Source: Prevotella sp. UBA3776
GTDB lineage: Bacteria; Bacteroidota; Bacteroidia; Bacteroidales; Bacteroidaceae
DNA length: 57,681 bases
Assembly: GCA_002369515.1 (NCBI GenBank)
Contig: DFFM01000027.1
Location: 5,652 to 63,332 of the forward strand
Reading direction: 5' to 3'
The notes below the pieces were generated by a model. The model was given only the letters and a program-made list of their open reading frames with translations, made no database searches and had not been told where the DNA came from. Shown in pieces: positions 1 through 9,776 of the stretch; the first letter of the stretch is position 1, and each line of letters starts with the position of its first letter. A program made the position numbers and the translations under genes.

Positions 1-2
1 TC

Positions 3-968
3 GACGACGAGAAGAAGCGCATCGCCCTCGGTCTGAAGCAACTCACTCCGCATCCGTGGGATGCTCTCGACAGCGAGCTGAAGGTGGGCGACCATGTGAA
101 GGGCAAGGTTGTGGTCATCGCCGACTATGGTGCATTCGTTGAGATTGCTCCGGGCGTAGAAGGCCTGATTCACGTTTCAGAGATGTCTTGGAGCCAGCAC
201 CTGCGCTCAGCCCAGGAATTCATGCACGTTGGCGACGAGGTTGAGGCTGTCATCCTCACGCTCGACCGCGACGAGCGCAAGATGAGCCTCGGCATCAAGC
301 AGCTGAAAGAAGACCCATGGGAGACCATCGAGGTGAAATATCCTGTCGGCTCGAAGCACACCGCCAAGGTGCGCAACTTCACCAACTTCGGCATCTTCGT
401 AGAGCTGGAAGAGGGTGTTGACGGATTGATTCACATCAGCGACCTCTCGTGGACAAAGAAGGTGAAGCATCCCTCAGAGTTCACTCAGCAGGGTGCCGAA
501 ATCGACGTCGTTGTGCTCGAGATAGACAAGGAGAACCGTCGTCTGAGCCTTGGCCACAAGCAGCTCGAGGACAATCCTTGGGACACCTATGAGACGCTCT
601 ACACTCCCGGCTCTGTTCACACCGGCAAGATTACCGAACTGCTCGACAAGGGTGCAGTCATTGCCCTGAACGAGGGCGGCGAAGGCTTCGCCACTCCGAA
701 GCACCTGGTGAAAGAAGACGGCACACAGGCTCAGCAGGGCGAAGAGCTCGAGTTCAAGGTGATTGAGTTTGTGAAGGAAACAAAGCGCATTATCCTCTCT
801 CACAGCCGCACCTTCGAGGAGGCCAAGGAGGAGCAGAAGCCCGCTCGCAAGCCCCGTCAGCCGAAGAAGGAGGAGACTCCGGTCATCAACAACGTTGCTG
901 CCGGTACTACACTGGGCGACATCGACGCTTTGGCAGAGCTCAAGGCCAAGATGGAAAAAGGCGAATAA
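3..968 (+). CDS. rpsA: 30S ribosomal protein S1, C-terminal part (5' truncated by window edge)
   Basis: The reading frame is open from base 3, upstream of the first ATG at 84, so this is the 3' part of a longer gene; 321 codons are visible. It contains the tail of one S1 (OB-fold) motif, two complete canonical motifs and a more divergent fourth, each of the first three ending in a signature of the type IALGLKQL, MSLGIKQL or LSLGHKQL followed by a PW pair. The last 50 residues are a lysine-rich tail. Repeated S1 motifs of this kind belong to ribosomal protein S1, which binds mRNA on the 30S subunit and helps initiation on weak Shine-Dalgarno leaders, as is usual in Bacteroidetes. A strong terminator follows at 1032-1061, so this is the end of its transcript. 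The family is clear; only the N-terminus is missing. Confidence 0.96.
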   Translation, partial: DDEKKRIALGLKQLTPHPWDALDSELKVGDHVKGKVVVIADYGAFVEIAPGVEGLIHVSEMSWSQHLRSAQEFMHVGDEVEAVILTLDRDERKMSLGIKQLKEDPWETIEVKYPVGSKHTAKVRNFTNFGIFVELEEGVDGLIHISDLSWTKKVKHPSEFTQQGAEIDVVVLEIDKENRRLSLGHKQLEDNPWDTYETLYTPGSVHTGKITELLDKGAVIALNEGGEGFATPKHLVKEDGTQAQQGEELEFKVIEFVKETKRIILSHSRTFEEAKEEQKPARKPRQPKKEETPVINNVAAGTTLGDIDALAELKAKMEKGE

Positions 969-1031
969 GAAGAGTTTCACACACGGGCAAGCAATGCACA
1001 AAAAACGAAGCTTTGCTTCCCATAATACCAC

Positions 1032-1061
1032 AAAAGGCGGACGCAATAACGTCCGCCTTTT
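1032..1061 (+). terminator. Rho-independent terminator of rpsA
   Basis: A perfect 12-bp stem (1032-1043 with 1050-1061) encloses a 6-base loop. It starts in an A-run and ends in a T-run, with a GGCGGACG core. It lies 64 bases after the rpsA stop. Confidence 0.93.
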
Positions 1062-1114
1062 TTCGTTATAAGATTACACCTTATTATATATATAAATAAC
1101 AAACAACCAAGCCT

Positions 1115-2365
1115 ATGAAACGTTTCGCACCACTGCTCATTGCTTTGATGGGGTTCGTGGCACAGAGCCTTCAAACCGACGCCCACACCATCTTCAGCGA
1201 CAACATCAAGTCGCTGCAAGTGACCGTCAACGGTGACTGGATGTCGATGCCTGTCATGCGGATGGGAACCAACGACCATCTTTACATTGGATTCGACGAA
1301 CTGTCGCACGACTACCACCGAATGAAGTACCGCATAGAGCACCTGGAGATTGACGGGAGCGTGAGCGAAGAGATTTTCGAAAGCGACTATCTGGAGGGTA
1401 TGAACGACTTGCTCATCGACGACTACGTGAAATCCATCAACACCAACATGCTCTACACCCACTACGCCATCAGCCTTCCGAACGAACGTTGCCGACTGAA
1501 GCTGAGCGGCACCTACCGATTGCGCGTGTTCAACGAGGACAGCGACGACGAGTGTGTGCTTGAAGCGTTTTTCCATGTGGTCGAACCGCTCATGAACGTG
1601 GGACTGTCGGTAGATACCAACACCGACATCGACTACAACGGCGAGCACCAACAGGTGAGCATGGTGGTGAACTACAACAACCTCCGCGTAACCAACCCCG
1701 ACGAGCAAATATTTACACTCGTCATGCAAAACGGCAACAACAACCTGCCAGACATACGCAAGAACGTTCGACCCAACCTGCGCAACGACCGGGGACTCGA
1801 GTGGAGCCACAACAAGGAGCTCATCTTCAAGGCTGGCAACGAATATCGCAAATTCGAGATTCTCGACGTTGACCGCAACGCCATGGGCGTGGAGCGTATG
1901 CGATGGGACGGCCAGCTGTTCAACGCCTGGCTCTACGTGGATGAGCCGCGCCCCAACTACCTAACCGACAAGGATGCCGACGGAGCCTTCCTCATACGCA
2001 ATAGCGACAACTCGGAGACCGACTACACCTGCGAGTACATCAAGGTGCATTTCACGCTGAAATCGCCCATGCAGGATTTTTGTCCCGTTATAAATGGAGC
2101 GTGGACAAACGACCATAACAGCAGCCAATACAACATGGAATGGGACGAGGAAGCAAAACTCTGGCACACAACCATCCTGTTGAAGCAAGGATACTATTCC
2201 TACCAGTACCTGCTGCCCCAGTCAGCAACTGGCCACTACACGCCGTTGCCATCGGAAGGCAACTTCTTTCAGACCGAAAACCGCTATCAGGCACTGGTCT
2301 ATTACAAAGAAACAGGCGCGCGCACTTGGCGACTCGTCGGCTACCAGCAAGTCACAATCAATTAG
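1115..2365 (+). CDS. Type IX secretion system plug protein (DUF5103 family)
   Basis: A 416-aa secreted protein with a signal peptide over about residues 1-23 (MKRFAPLLIALMGFVAQSL, ending near DAH). The body is beta-rich, with the order typical of the DUF5103 / T9SS plug family: an N-terminal domain beginning IFSDNIKSLQVTVNGD, then FEILDVDRNAMGVERM and a C-terminal domain with FCPVINGAWTNDHN and a run of aromatic residues around KQGYYSYQYLLP. In Flavobacterium the homologous plug seals the periplasmic side of the SprA translocon of the type IX secretion system. That role is inferred here from family resemblance only. The gene stands alone between the rpsA terminator and a repeat-rich convergent spacer. 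The start at 1115 gives the signal peptide directly. Confidence 0.8.
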   Translation: MKRFAPLLIALMGFVAQSLQTDAHTIFSDNIKSLQVTVNGDWMSMPVMRMGTNDHLYIGFDELSHDYHRMKYRIEHLEIDGSVSEEIFESDYLEGMNDLLIDDYVKSINTNMLYTHYAISLPNERCRLKLSGTYRLRVFNEDSDDECVLEAFFHVVEPLMNVGLSVDTNTDIDYNGEHQQVSMVVNYNNLRVTNPDEQIFTLVMQNGNNNLPDIRKNVRPNLRNDRGLEWSHNKELIFKAGNEYRKFEILDVDRNAMGVERMRWDGQLFNAWLYVDEPRPNYLTDKDADGAFLIRNSDNSETDYTCEYIKVHFTLKSPMQDFCPVINGAWTNDHNSSQYNMEWDEEAKLWHTTILLKQGYYSYQYLLPQSATGHYTPLPSEGNFFQTENRYQALVYYKETGARTWRLVGYQQVTIN

Positions 2366-2407
2366 CCATCTAGACAAGATGGCTGGGAACTATAGTTCCC
2401 AAATACA

Positions 2408-2539
2408 AGTTACGAGATACGAGTTAAGAGTTAAGAGTTACGATTACCTTTTTCCTTTTGGGGGTGTAATCATAACTCTTAACTCTTAACTCATAACTTT
2501 TAACTCGTAACTCTTAACTCGTAACTCTTAACTCGTATC
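2408..2539. repeat. AAGAGTTA-type inverted repeat in a convergent spacer
   Basis: Copies of GAGTTAAGAGTTA and GTTACGAG (about 2408-2443) face multiple copies of TAACTCTTAACTC and TAACTCGTAACTC (about 2469-2539) across a T/G-rich loop. The two arms can pair into a long hairpin between the convergent plug and TPR genes. Unit length is 7-12 bases and the right arm has more copies, which suggests slippage. It probably also ends transcription from both sides. Confidence 0.8.
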
Positions 2540-2572
2540 TATTGATACCAGCAACTCGGTGTAGCGGAACGT

Positions 2573-3772
2573 TCAACCCTTCTTCAGGATTCTGTCCATT
2601 TCATCGAATTGCTTACCCATGTTCAGATTCAGATAGACATCATACAAAGCCCTTGCCCACTTGTCTTTCTGGTCGGGCGCCAGAACTCTACCGCGTTCCA
2701 AGTAGGGCTTGGCTTTCCGATAGTAGTCCTTAATCTGTGAACGTTTGGTGCGCGATTTCGACACTTTGTCCATTTCCACTGCCAAGTTGGTGTAGGCAAG
2801 TCCTGCGTTGAGATAAGCATCGGCCAACGAGTCGTTGCGCGCAATGAGTGTGTCGCAGATGGTTATGCACTCGGCATAGCTGCCATTGTTGAGCAGCACA
2901 CTGCTCTTGGCAAAAAGATAGATTTCGCTGGAATCGTTCTTTTCGAGCAAACGGTTCACCACTGCCAAGGCCGAGTCGCCCTGGTGCTCCTCCGAATAGA
3001 GCTCAAGCAAGCGCGGATAGAAATAGGGGAACTCGGGGTCATGGTCGAATCCTTTCCGAAGAGTGTGGAGATATTGTTTCCGGTTGCCCATGTGCCGATA
3101 GGTTTCGGCCAAATATTGCAACACGTAGCTTTGGTTGGCCGTGTCGCGCAGCGCCAGTTGGCTGTGTTTCAGCGTCATGGCGGTGTCTTGTAGCTGAAAG
3201 CCACAGAACAGGGCACGATAGGCCGCCAGCGGCAGCCTATGGTCTGTGGAATCGATTTTCATCTCGGCAAACAGTGGCTGACGCGCACAATCGATGTAGG
3301 CATCAAAATAGTCGTAGGCATCGGCATACTCGCGCTTGAACATCTGGAACACGCCACCATTGTAGAGGTTGTTGCGATGCGCCATGAGCAATTCGGCATG
3401 TTTCTTGCGGTATTTCAGCCTCACGCGGCCTTTCTTGTCGGGGCTGGCGTCGAGTGTGTCGAGTGTCTCCAGTGTGCGGAACATACGCCTCACAGCCTTG
3501 AACAGATTGAGTGTGTCGTATTTCTGGTGCAAGTAGAGTTTTTCGTTGCCTTGTTCGTATTGCGCACGGATGGCATCGAAGAGAACAAGATAAATTTTCT
3601 CATTCTTTCTGTTGGCCGAATCTTTGAGCAACTGGTTCATCATGTTTTCGGCCTTTTCGAGATTCTTGCCGCTCTTAATAAAAGTCCGTGCCTGATCCAT
3701 CTCTTTTTTCTGAGCGTTCATGCACGGCATTAGGGTTATCAAGAGAAGCGCAACTAGCAGTGGTCGCTTCAT
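2573..3772 (-). CDS. Secreted TPR protein (paralogue 3 of 3)
   Basis: A 399-aa protein with signal peptide MKRPLLVALLLITLMPCMNA and an all-helical body containing TPR-like pairs (for example SYVLQYLAETYRHMGNRKQY and DAYLNAGLAYTNLA). No catalytic motif is visible. Around residues 110-175 it shares a pattern with the two upstream genes: a KGR/KGK turn, a YRKK-type stretch, an L...GG segment and a DYFDAYI...LF block. The three genes are therefore a tandem paralogous family. It is the distal member of a minus-strand run starting at gyrA. A candidate -7 box (TAATTTTG on the minus strand, 3804-3811) precedes it, so it may also have its own promoter. The likely place of action is the periplasm or inner face of the outer membrane; the function is unknown. 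Confidence 0.85.
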   Translation of the reverse strand: MKRPLLVALLLITLMPCMNAQKKEMDQARTFIKSGKNLEKAENMMNQLLKDSANRKNEKIYLVLFDAIRAQYEQGNEKLYLHQKYDTLNLFKAVRRMFRTLETLDTLDASPDKKGRVRLKYRKKHAELLMAHRNNLYNGGVFQMFKREYADAYDYFDAYIDCARQPLFAEMKIDSTDHRLPLAAYRALFCGFQLQDTAMTLKHSQLALRDTANQSYVLQYLAETYRHMGNRKQYLHTLRKGFDHDPEFPYFYPRLLELYSEEHQGDSALAVVNRLLEKNDSSEIYLFAKSSVLLNNGSYAECITICDTLIARNDSLADAYLNAGLAYTNLAVEMDKVSKSRTKRSQIKDYYRKAKPYLERGRVLAPDQKDKWARALYDVYLNLNMGKQFDEMDRILKKG

Positions 3773-3803
3773 ATAATGGGTAGGATTCTTTCAAATACGG
3801 CTG

Positions 3804-3811
3804 CAAAATTA
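3804..3811 (-). promoter_or_regulatory. Candidate -7 box upstream of TPR paralogue 3
   Basis: CAAAATTA on the plus strand reads TAATTTTG on the minus strand, matching the Bacteroidetes -7 consensus TAnnTTTG, followed by GC as at other promoters here. No good -33 TTTG is seen at the right distance. Confidence 0.4.
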
Positions 3812-3977
3812 CACATAATATTTAATACATCCACATGTTGTTAAACATTATTATCATTTTGCCCTCTTTTTGCCCATACTTTGAAGCGGTTTGGCAGCGG
3901 TTTGGTGCAGTTTCATGTTGTTTTGTCGCGGTTTCATCACGGTTTCGTCGCGGTTTCATCGCGGTTTACTGATGCAA

Positions 3978-5084
3978 TTAGAGCTTGAAACGCTTGGAAA
4001 GCTCCTTTGCTTTCGACTTCTCGCCCAGTCTGACGTAGGTCTGGTAGAGCGGTTTTGCCCAATCCACCACTTTACGCTCGGGGTCTTTCTGCCGACAAAT
4101 CTCCAATTGGTTCCGCCCCTCTTCATACCAGCGACGCTCCTTCGTTTCGGCGCCTTTCGACACGTAGCAGAGCCCACAGTTGAAAATCACCTGAACATAA
4201 TCGGGGTCGAAAGCAAGAGCCTTCTTGAATCCGCTGATGGCCTTGTCCCACTGGCGGTCGTTCATTTCCACCTCGCCATAGAGCGCCCACTTCTTCTTGT
4301 CCTGCGTGTCAATGTTCACCTCTTCGCGGACAAAACGTTTCAGCTCCTGCTCGTGTCCGGCCTGGGTGTAGTACTCCATCAGCTGCCCGAAATAGTAGCT
4401 GTTGGTGGGGAAACGCAGATGCAACTCGTCGAGAGCCTCAATGTATTGCAGCGTGTCCTCCTTGGTTTTGCAGCTCTCCTTGATGATGGCCATTTTCAGT
4501 TCGGCGGCCTCTTCGGCGTATTCAGAATCGGAAAGCGCCATGGAGAGGAATTTGTTGGCTTCGTCGAAGTCTTTGGCTTGATAGGAAGCCTGCGAGGCAT
4601 AGAAGGCACACTGGCCATAGTAACTGTCGGTGGTGACGTCGAGATGCTCGAACAGCGTGGTTTGATGGCAGCTCAGATAAAGGTCGAAACAATCCATCGC
4701 ACGACCATAGTAGCCTTTGTGGTAGGCGTCGAGTCCCGCATCGATGATTCTTGGGCGCACCACGAGCAACCGCTCCAGATTGTTGCGCCGATAGCGCAAA
4801 CGCTCTTCAATGCCCTTGCTGGCCAGCAAATCATACATGTCGCACAAAATGCCCGCCTTCACCGCCAGCACGGCCGCATCGTTGGCACGTTCGGCCAGTG
4901 CCGAATCGACTATCAGATTGAAGAATCCGGCTTTCTCCTTGTCTGTCAGCATACTGATGCCTTTGTAGTGCAGAATGTCTTCGTTCGTACTGGTGTATTT
5001 CAATTTGTACACCTGTTCGTTGGTTTGCGCATGCAGTGCAATGCAGCAGAAAAGAAAAACGATGAGGTTTGAAAGTCGTGACAT
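3978..5084 (-). CDS. Secreted TPR protein (paralogue 2 of 3)
   Basis: The frame is open upstream to 5168, but the ATG at 5084 is preferred because it gives a normal signal peptide (MSRLSNLIVFLFCCIALHAQ), leaving a 368-aa protein. The longer version would place a 28-residue hydrophilic extension before it. The body is helical with TPR motifs, clearest at WDKAISGFKKALAFDPDYVQ near the C-terminus. The middle block (KGIEERLRYRRNN ... DAGLDAYHKGYYGRAMDCF) aligns by eye with the same block in the two neighbouring paralogues. It lies between them with spacers of about 110 and 205 bases. A secreted or periplasmic scaffolding role is plausible for TPR proteins, but no specific function can be named. 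Confidence 0.85.
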   Translation of the reverse strand: MSRLSNLIVFLFCCIALHAQTNEQVYKLKYTSTNEDILHYKGISMLTDKEKAGFFNLIVDSALAERANDAAVLAVKAGILCDMYDLLASKGIEERLRYRRNNLERLLVVRPRIIDAGLDAYHKGYYGRAMDCFDLYLSCHQTTLFEHLDVTTDSYYGQCAFYASQASYQAKDFDEANKFLSMALSDSEYAEEAAELKMAIIKESCKTKEDTLQYIEALDELHLRFPTNSYYFGQLMEYYTQAGHEQELKRFVREEVNIDTQDKKKWALYGEVEMNDRQWDKAISGFKKALAFDPDYVQVIFNCGLCYVSKGAETKERRWYEEGRNQLEICRQKDPERKVVDWAKPLYQTYVRLGEKSKAKELSKRFKL

Positions 5085-5191
5085 AGGCCGGGTGGTTTTT
5101 CCGATGGAATGGATGAAATGTAAGAAAAAAAGGGGATGCGGAGCATGTTTTTCAGGAACACTCCGCATCCCTTTATGCAGACAGGCAGCCT

Positions 5192-6400
5192 TTACTTTTC
5201 AGCTTCGGCAGCCTTGGTCTTCGGGTCGTTCTCGCCGTAGAGGTTGTAGTAGGCGTTGTAGCGGTTGTAGCCCCAGTTGCTGGTGTTCTTCTCGGGGTCG
5301 AGCTCCTTGGCCTTGTCGAAATACTTCACGGCCTCGGTGTAAAGCTCGTTGCGCTTGGCCTTGTCGGCAATGTCCTGAGCCATGATGCTCAGTCCGGTTC
5401 CCAGATAAGTGACGATGAGTGCATTGTCGGGCTTCACGGCAGCAGCTTTCTTCAGCAGCTCAACAGCCTCGGCGGGCGACTCGTTCAGCTTGGCGATGCC
5501 CTTGTCGGCAAGTGCCACGAAGTTGTTGGGGTTGATGGCCAGCGCCTCGTCGAGGAACTTGACGGCCTCGGCCTTGCCCTTGAGGGCTGTCAAGAGATTG
5601 TAGGTGCGCTCAAGCAGACCATCGTTCTCCTTGTTTTCATCGTACATGGCCTTCACGCTGTTCAGGAATTTCACCGAGTCCTCGTGGTTCTTCAGGTCGT
5701 CGCCAAGGATGGTGAGCTTCAGGTTGAGGGCGTTGTCATACTCGGCAGGATCCTTCATGGCAATCTCTGCATATTTCAGAGCCTTGTCCATTTCCTTGTC
5801 CTGATAGTGGAACACGCCAACGAAACGTGCCACCTGCGAGAAGAAGTCCTTCTGCACGGCGCGGTCGTTTTCGGCGAAGAGCTGGGCAGCGTCAGAATCG
5901 ACAAAAGCACTCCAGAACTTCTTGGCGTCGGCATTCTTCTGTGCGCTCAGAGCATCCTGGCCGGCATTGACCAACTGCAGACGGGCGGGCCAAACACGCT
6001 GAGCGTTCTTGCTGGCAAACTTAGGCGAAACCTTGCCCTTCTCGTTGGGCAGCTGGTCGTACTTGTCGCACTCCATGGCAGCTTTCACAGCCTGCAGGGC
6101 AGCTTCATTCATGGCCTCGGTGTCAACGGGCTTCTCCTGCTGTCCCATCTGCTTGGCCACCTGGTTTTCGGTGACGATGGTGCTCTGCTTGTTGTATGTT
6201 TCCATGGCCAGGTCAACCAGCTTGTTGTAAGCCTTTGCCTTCTCGGCATCGCTGGCCAGCTGGCCAAGCGAGCTGTTCAACAGAGATTCAGCCTCGGCAT
6301 AAGTCTTGGCTTTCAGAATTCCTTTCAGTGCAGGGCTGTCGCCTGCAAATGCACTTGTGGCACCCAGTACCAACAAGGCCATCAACATGATTTTTTTCAT
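5192..6400 (-). CDS. Secreted TPR protein (paralogue 1 of 3), next to gyrA
   Basis: The ATG at 6400 (402 aa) is chosen over the upstream one at 6505 because it starts a textbook signal peptide (MKKIMLMALLVLGATSAFA, cleavage before GDS); the upstream start would also overlap the 3' end of gyrA. TPR-like helices include AVKFLDEALAINPNNFVALA and EAVELLKKAAAVKPDNALIV, which are classic TPR consensus (residues about 285-340). The segment NEKGKVSPKFASKN ... NAGQDALSAQKNADAKKF is the block shared with the two downstream paralogues. It sits 43 bases downstream of gyrA and could be co-transcribed with it. A Lys/Ala/Glu-rich composition distinguishes it from the other two. Function unknown. Confidence 0.87.
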   Translation of the reverse strand: MKKIMLMALLVLGATSAFAGDSPALKGILKAKTYAEAESLLNSSLGQLASDAEKAKAYNKLVDLAMETYNKQSTIVTENQVAKQMGQQEKPVDTEAMNEAALQAVKAAMECDKYDQLPNEKGKVSPKFASKNAQRVWPARLQLVNAGQDALSAQKNADAKKFWSAFVDSDAAQLFAENDRAVQKDFFSQVARFVGVFHYQDKEMDKALKYAEIAMKDPAEYDNALNLKLTILGDDLKNHEDSVKFLNSVKAMYDENKENDGLLERTYNLLTALKGKAEAVKFLDEALAINPNNFVALADKGIAKLNESPAEAVELLKKAAAVKPDNALIVTYLGTGLSIMAQDIADKAKRNELYTEAVKYFDKAKELDPEKNTSNWGYNRYNAYYNLYGENDPKTKAAEAEK

Positions 6401-6443
6401 ACTTTCAATTGTTAAAAGGTTATTGAATGTTCTCTTTTTGTTT

Positions 6444-9137
6444 CTATTCTGTCTGTTCGTCGTCAGCAATCTCGTCGTCAGCGTCGATGTCAACGATGGG
6501 GTCAAGATCGCTCTCGTCTATTTCCAGTTCTTCGATGTCGTCGTCGTCGGCCAACGGTTCGTCAAAATCGTCGGTCGCCTGAGAGTCCGTGCGGAACTCG
6601 TTGGCTTTCTTCTGCCACTGTGCGCGGCTTTCCTCTTCGACAGTGGCCTCGAGCTCCGAACTCATCACCTTGCACACACTGGCTATCACGTCGTTCTTCT
6701 TGGCCAGGTTGATGAGCCTCACACCCTGCGTGGCTCGTCCCATCACACGGCAGTCGGCCACACTCAGACGGATGGCAATGCCGCTCTTGTTGATGATCAT
6801 CAGGTCGTTCTGGTCGGTCACCACCTTGATGGCCACCAGTCGGCCTGTCTTCTCGGTGATGTTGAGCGTCTTCACGCCCTTGCCGCCGCGGTTGGTCTTG
6901 CGGTAGTCCTCCACTTCCGAGCGCTTGCCGTAGCCATTCTCGCTCACCACCATGATGTTCTCCTCGTCGGGGCGGTTCACCACCACCATGCCCACCACGG
7001 CGTCGTCGCCCTCGTCGAGGCGCATGCCGCGCACGCCAGTGGCCACACGTCCCATGTTTCGAACGGTGTGTTCGTTGAATCGCACGGCTCGGCCGTTGCG
7101 GTTGGCCATGATGAGCTCGTTCTCGCCGTTGGTCAGACGCACGTCAACCACCTCGTCGCCCTCCATGATGTTGATGGCAATCACGCCGTTGGCGCGCGGA
7201 CGGCTGTAGGCACGCAGCGAAGTCTTCTTCACGATGCCGTTCTTGGTGGCGAACACCACGTAGTGCGAGTTGATGAACTCCTGGTCGCTCAGTCCCTGTC
7301 CGCGCAGGCGCAGGATGTTGTTCACCGAGTCGTCGCTGTCTATGTTGAGCATGTTCTGAATGGCGCGTCCCTTCGAGTTCTTGTCGCCCTCGGGAATCTC
7401 ATAGCACTTCAGCCAGTAGCAGCGGCCCTTGCGGGTGAAGAACAGCATCGTTTGGTGCATGGTGGCGGGATAGATGAACTCGGTGAAGTCCTGGTCGCGC
7501 GTCTTGGCGGCCTTGGCCCCCACTCCGCCGCGCGCCTGCTCGCGGAACTCGCTCAGCGGTGTGCGCTTGATGTATCCCAGGTGGCTCACGGTGATGACCA
7601 CCGGATCGTTGGGATAGAAATCCTCGGGGTTGAACTCCTCGCTCGAATATTTTATCTCGGTGCGACGCTCGTCGCCATATTTCTCCTTCACCTCCTGCAA
7701 CTCGTCCTTCATCACCTGCTTGCAGCGCTCGGGGTTGTCCAGGATTTCCTGCAGGTCGGCAATCAGTTTCTGCAAATCGTCGTACTCCTGGTGCAGCTGG
7801 TCAACACGCAGGCCCGTCAGCTGGCTCAGACGCATATCGACGATGGCCTTCGACTGGAGCTCGTCCAAATTGAACCGCTCCTCCAGATTGCGCTGGGCGT
7901 CGGTGGGAGTCTTCGAGTTTCGGATGATGCGCACCACCTCGTCGATGTTGTTCACGGCGATGATCAGTCCTTCCAGAATATGGGCTCTCTCCTTGGCCTT
8001 GCGCTGGTCGAAGCGTGTGCGGCGGATGGTCACGTCGTGGCGGTGCTCCACAAAGTATTTCACACACTCTTTGAGCGTCAGCAAACGCGGACGACCTTTC
8101 ACCAACGCGATGCAATTCACTGAGAATGAGCTCTGCAGAGCCGTCATCTTGAAGAGTTTGTTCAATATCACGTTGGCGTTGGCGTCTTTCTTCACGTCGA
8201 TGACGATACGCATGCCCTGTCGGCCGCTCTCGTCGTTGGCGTTCGCGATGCCCTCCAGCTTGCCCTCCTTCACCAGGTCGGCGATGTACTCGATGAGCTG
8301 CGCCTTGTTCACGCCATAGGGAATCTCCGTCACCACAATCTTGTCGTGCGTCTCGTGGCTCTCTATTTCGGCCTTTGCGCGCATCACGATGCGTCCGCGT
8401 CCAGTCTCGTAAGCGTCCTTCACGCCCTGAATACCATATATATATGCACCCGTCGGGAAGTCCGGAGCCTTGATGTATTGCATCAGCCCGTCGGTGTCGA
8501 TGTCGGGATTGTCTATGTAGGCGCAGCAACCATCAATCACCTCGCCCAAGTTGTGCGTAGGAATGTTCGTGGCCATACCCACGGCAATTCCGTTGCCGCC
8601 GTTCACCAGCAGGTTGGGCACCTTCGTGGGCATCACGGTGGGCTCCTGCAGCGAGTCGTCGAAGTTGTTCGTCATATCGACCGTGTCCTTCTCCAAGTCG
8701 TCCATGATGTGCTCACCCATCTTCGACAGCCTACACTCCGTGTAACGCATGGCGGCTGCAGAGTCGCCGTCCACACTACCAAAGTTTCCCTGGCCATCGA
8801 CGAGTGTGTAGCGCATGTTCCAGTCCTGAGCCATGCGCACCAGTGCGCCATAGACGCTCGAGTCGCCGTGGGGATGATACTTTCCAAGCACCTCGCCCAC
8901 CACGCGGGCGCACTTCTTGTAGGGTTTGTCACTCGTATTGCCGATGCCGGCCATTCCGTAGAGGATGCGGCGGTGTACGGGCTTGAAACCATCGCGCACA
9001 TCGGGCAAAGCACGAGCCACAATCACCGACATGGAGTAGTCGATGTAAGAGGATTTCATCTCCTCTTCGATGTTGATTTTGATGATTCTGTCATTGTCAA
9101 CGGTCATTCCGCCGTCGAATGTCTGATTTTCGTCCAT
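6444..9137 (-). CDS. gyrA: DNA gyrase subunit A
   Basis: An 897-aa GyrA. The N-terminal breakage-reunion domain carries [14 protein letters not shown] and the quinolone-region motif [19 protein letters not shown] (residues about 87-104). The catalytic tyrosine is Y132 in AAMRYTE. The C-terminal domain has beta-propeller blades and a GyrA-box-like [10 protein letters not shown], a variant of the canonical QRRGGKG. The protein ends in an acidic tail of about 60 residues ([14 protein letters not shown] and similar). At the fluoroquinolone positions, S93 corresponds to E. coli S83, while E. coli D87 is a glycine (G97); I believe Gly is ordinary in Bacteroidales but cannot check. With GyrB it introduces negative supercoils using ATP. 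It is followed by the TPR gene after 43 bases. Confidence 0.97.
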   Translation of the reverse strand: MDENQTFDGGMTVDNDRIIKINIEEEMKSSYIDYSMSVIVARALPDVRDGFKPVHRRILYGMAGIGNTSDKPYKKCARVVGEVLGKYHPHGDSSVYGALVRMAQDWNMRYTLVDGQGNFGSVDGDSAAAMRYTECRLSKMGEHIMDDLEKDTVDMTNNFDDSLQEPTVMPTKVPNLLVNGGNGIAVGMATNIPTHNLGEVIDGCCAYIDNPDIDTDGLMQYIKAPDFPTGAYIYGIQGVKDAYETGRGRIVMRAKAEIESHETHDKIVVTEIPYGVNKAQLIEYIADLVKEGKLEGIANANDESGRQGMRIVIDVKKDANANVILNKLFKMTALQSSFSVNCIALVKGRPRLLTLKECVKYFVEHRHDVTIRRTRFDQRKAKERAHILEGLIIAVNNIDEVVRIIRNSKTPTDAQRNLEERFNLDELQSKAIVDMRLSQLTGLRVDQLHQEYDDLQKLIADLQEILDNPERCKQVMKDELQEVKEKYGDERRTEIKYSSEEFNPEDFYPNDPVVITVSHLGYIKRTPLSEFREQARGGVGAKAAKTRDQDFTEFIYPATMHQTMLFFTRKGRCYWLKCYEIPEGDKNSKGRAIQNMLNIDSDDSVNNILRLRGQGLSDQEFINSHYVVFATKNGIVKKTSLRAYSRPRANGVIAINIMEGDEVVDVRLTNGENELIMANRNGRAVRFNEHTVRNMGRVATGVRGMRLDEGDDAVVGMVVVNRPDEENIMVVSENGYGKRSEVEDYRKTNRGGKGVKTLNITEKTGRLVAIKVVTDQNDLMIINKSGIAIRLSVADCRVMGRATQGVRLINLAKKNDVIASVCKVMSSELEATVEEESRAQWQKKANEFRTDSQATDDFDEPLADDDDIEELEIDESDLDPIVDIDADDEIADDEQTE

Positions 9138-9776
9138 TTACTTTGTTATATCTGTTGATGTTAATTTCCGCAAAATCGCGTTTAAGCCCGTTTTCTTGCG
9201 TTCTAAGACGTTTTGGGGCTCTTACAAGTTACAAAATTACACATTTTTTTACACCTGCGAAAATCTTTTCAACGAATTTTCACCACCTCACTGCAAAATT
9301 ATAGATTATTCACGCAGTTCTTTCCCGACTCCACGATGGTGAATGGATTGCGGGAGTCAAAGCACGGCTTCCCCCACCCTTCAGCCCATAAAAATATCTC
9401 TCGGCGTTGCGTCAAAATTCTCTAGAAAATCTGAACGCAACGTCGAGAGATATTTTTCTCTTGTCGGAAGATATTTTTTTCTTGTCGGGAGATGGAGTTT
9501 ACGAGTCCATTATTTATGAGTTAGCGAACTACACAAACAAGGATGCGAATGTTGCCTGTAGAATCATTCCCAAATTACAAAATCACGAAGCAACGCAATC
9601 TTTTTCGCTTCTCCACGCTCTCCTGCCACGAAAGCGGTCTTGGCAAGTGACTCAACGATTTCTTTCACGAACGCTGACTAGATGCGTAAACATTTTACGT
9701 TTATCGAATTGAACAATGGGATTGTAACCACCTCAACAACAACCTTTACTTGTGCGGAAGGATAGCAACGCTTCTA
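9138..9776. other. Gene-free spacer between gyrA and the restriction enzyme gene
   Basis: About 640 AT-rich bases. The gyrA-proximal part holds two CAAAATTA motifs (9232-9239 and 9294-9301), each reading TAATTTTG on the minus strand and so candidate -7 boxes for gyrA; neither has a convincing -33. The middle holds the hairpin at 9391-9456 and the TCGGAAGATATTTTT repeat. The plus-strand frame 9407-9712 has no recognisable protein character and runs through the hairpin, so I do not call it. Confidence 0.6.
9391..9495. repeat. Hairpin plus TCGG(A/G)AGAT repeat
   Basis: A 22-base arm (9391-9412) pairs with 9435-9456 with one mismatch around a 22-base loop; the arms contain ATATCTCTCGGCGTTGCG. 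Immediately after come two direct relatives, GTCGGAAGATATTTTTTT (9463-9480) and GTCGGGAGAT (about 9486-9495). The 18-mer at 9463-9480 recurs in reverse complement at 25285-25302. Confidence 0.8.

Noticed and set aside
977..1810. Long minus-strand frame over the plug protein gene
   Set aside because: It is the shadow of the plus-strand gene and runs through the rpsA terminator; no protein-like features beyond GC-driven valine and histidine runs.
3891..5072. 393-aa plus-strand frame opposite the second TPR gene
   Set aside because: It is antisense to a gene with a signal peptide and TPR pattern, and has no recognisable family; its composition is typical of a shadow.
6306..8123. 605-aa plus-strand frame opposite gyrA
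   Set aside because: Shadow of gyrA, with His/Val-rich low-complexity character and no domain.
9407..9712. 101-aa plus-strand frame between gyrA and the type IIG gene
   Set aside because: It begins inside the hairpin repeat, has no promoter or conserved-looking pattern.
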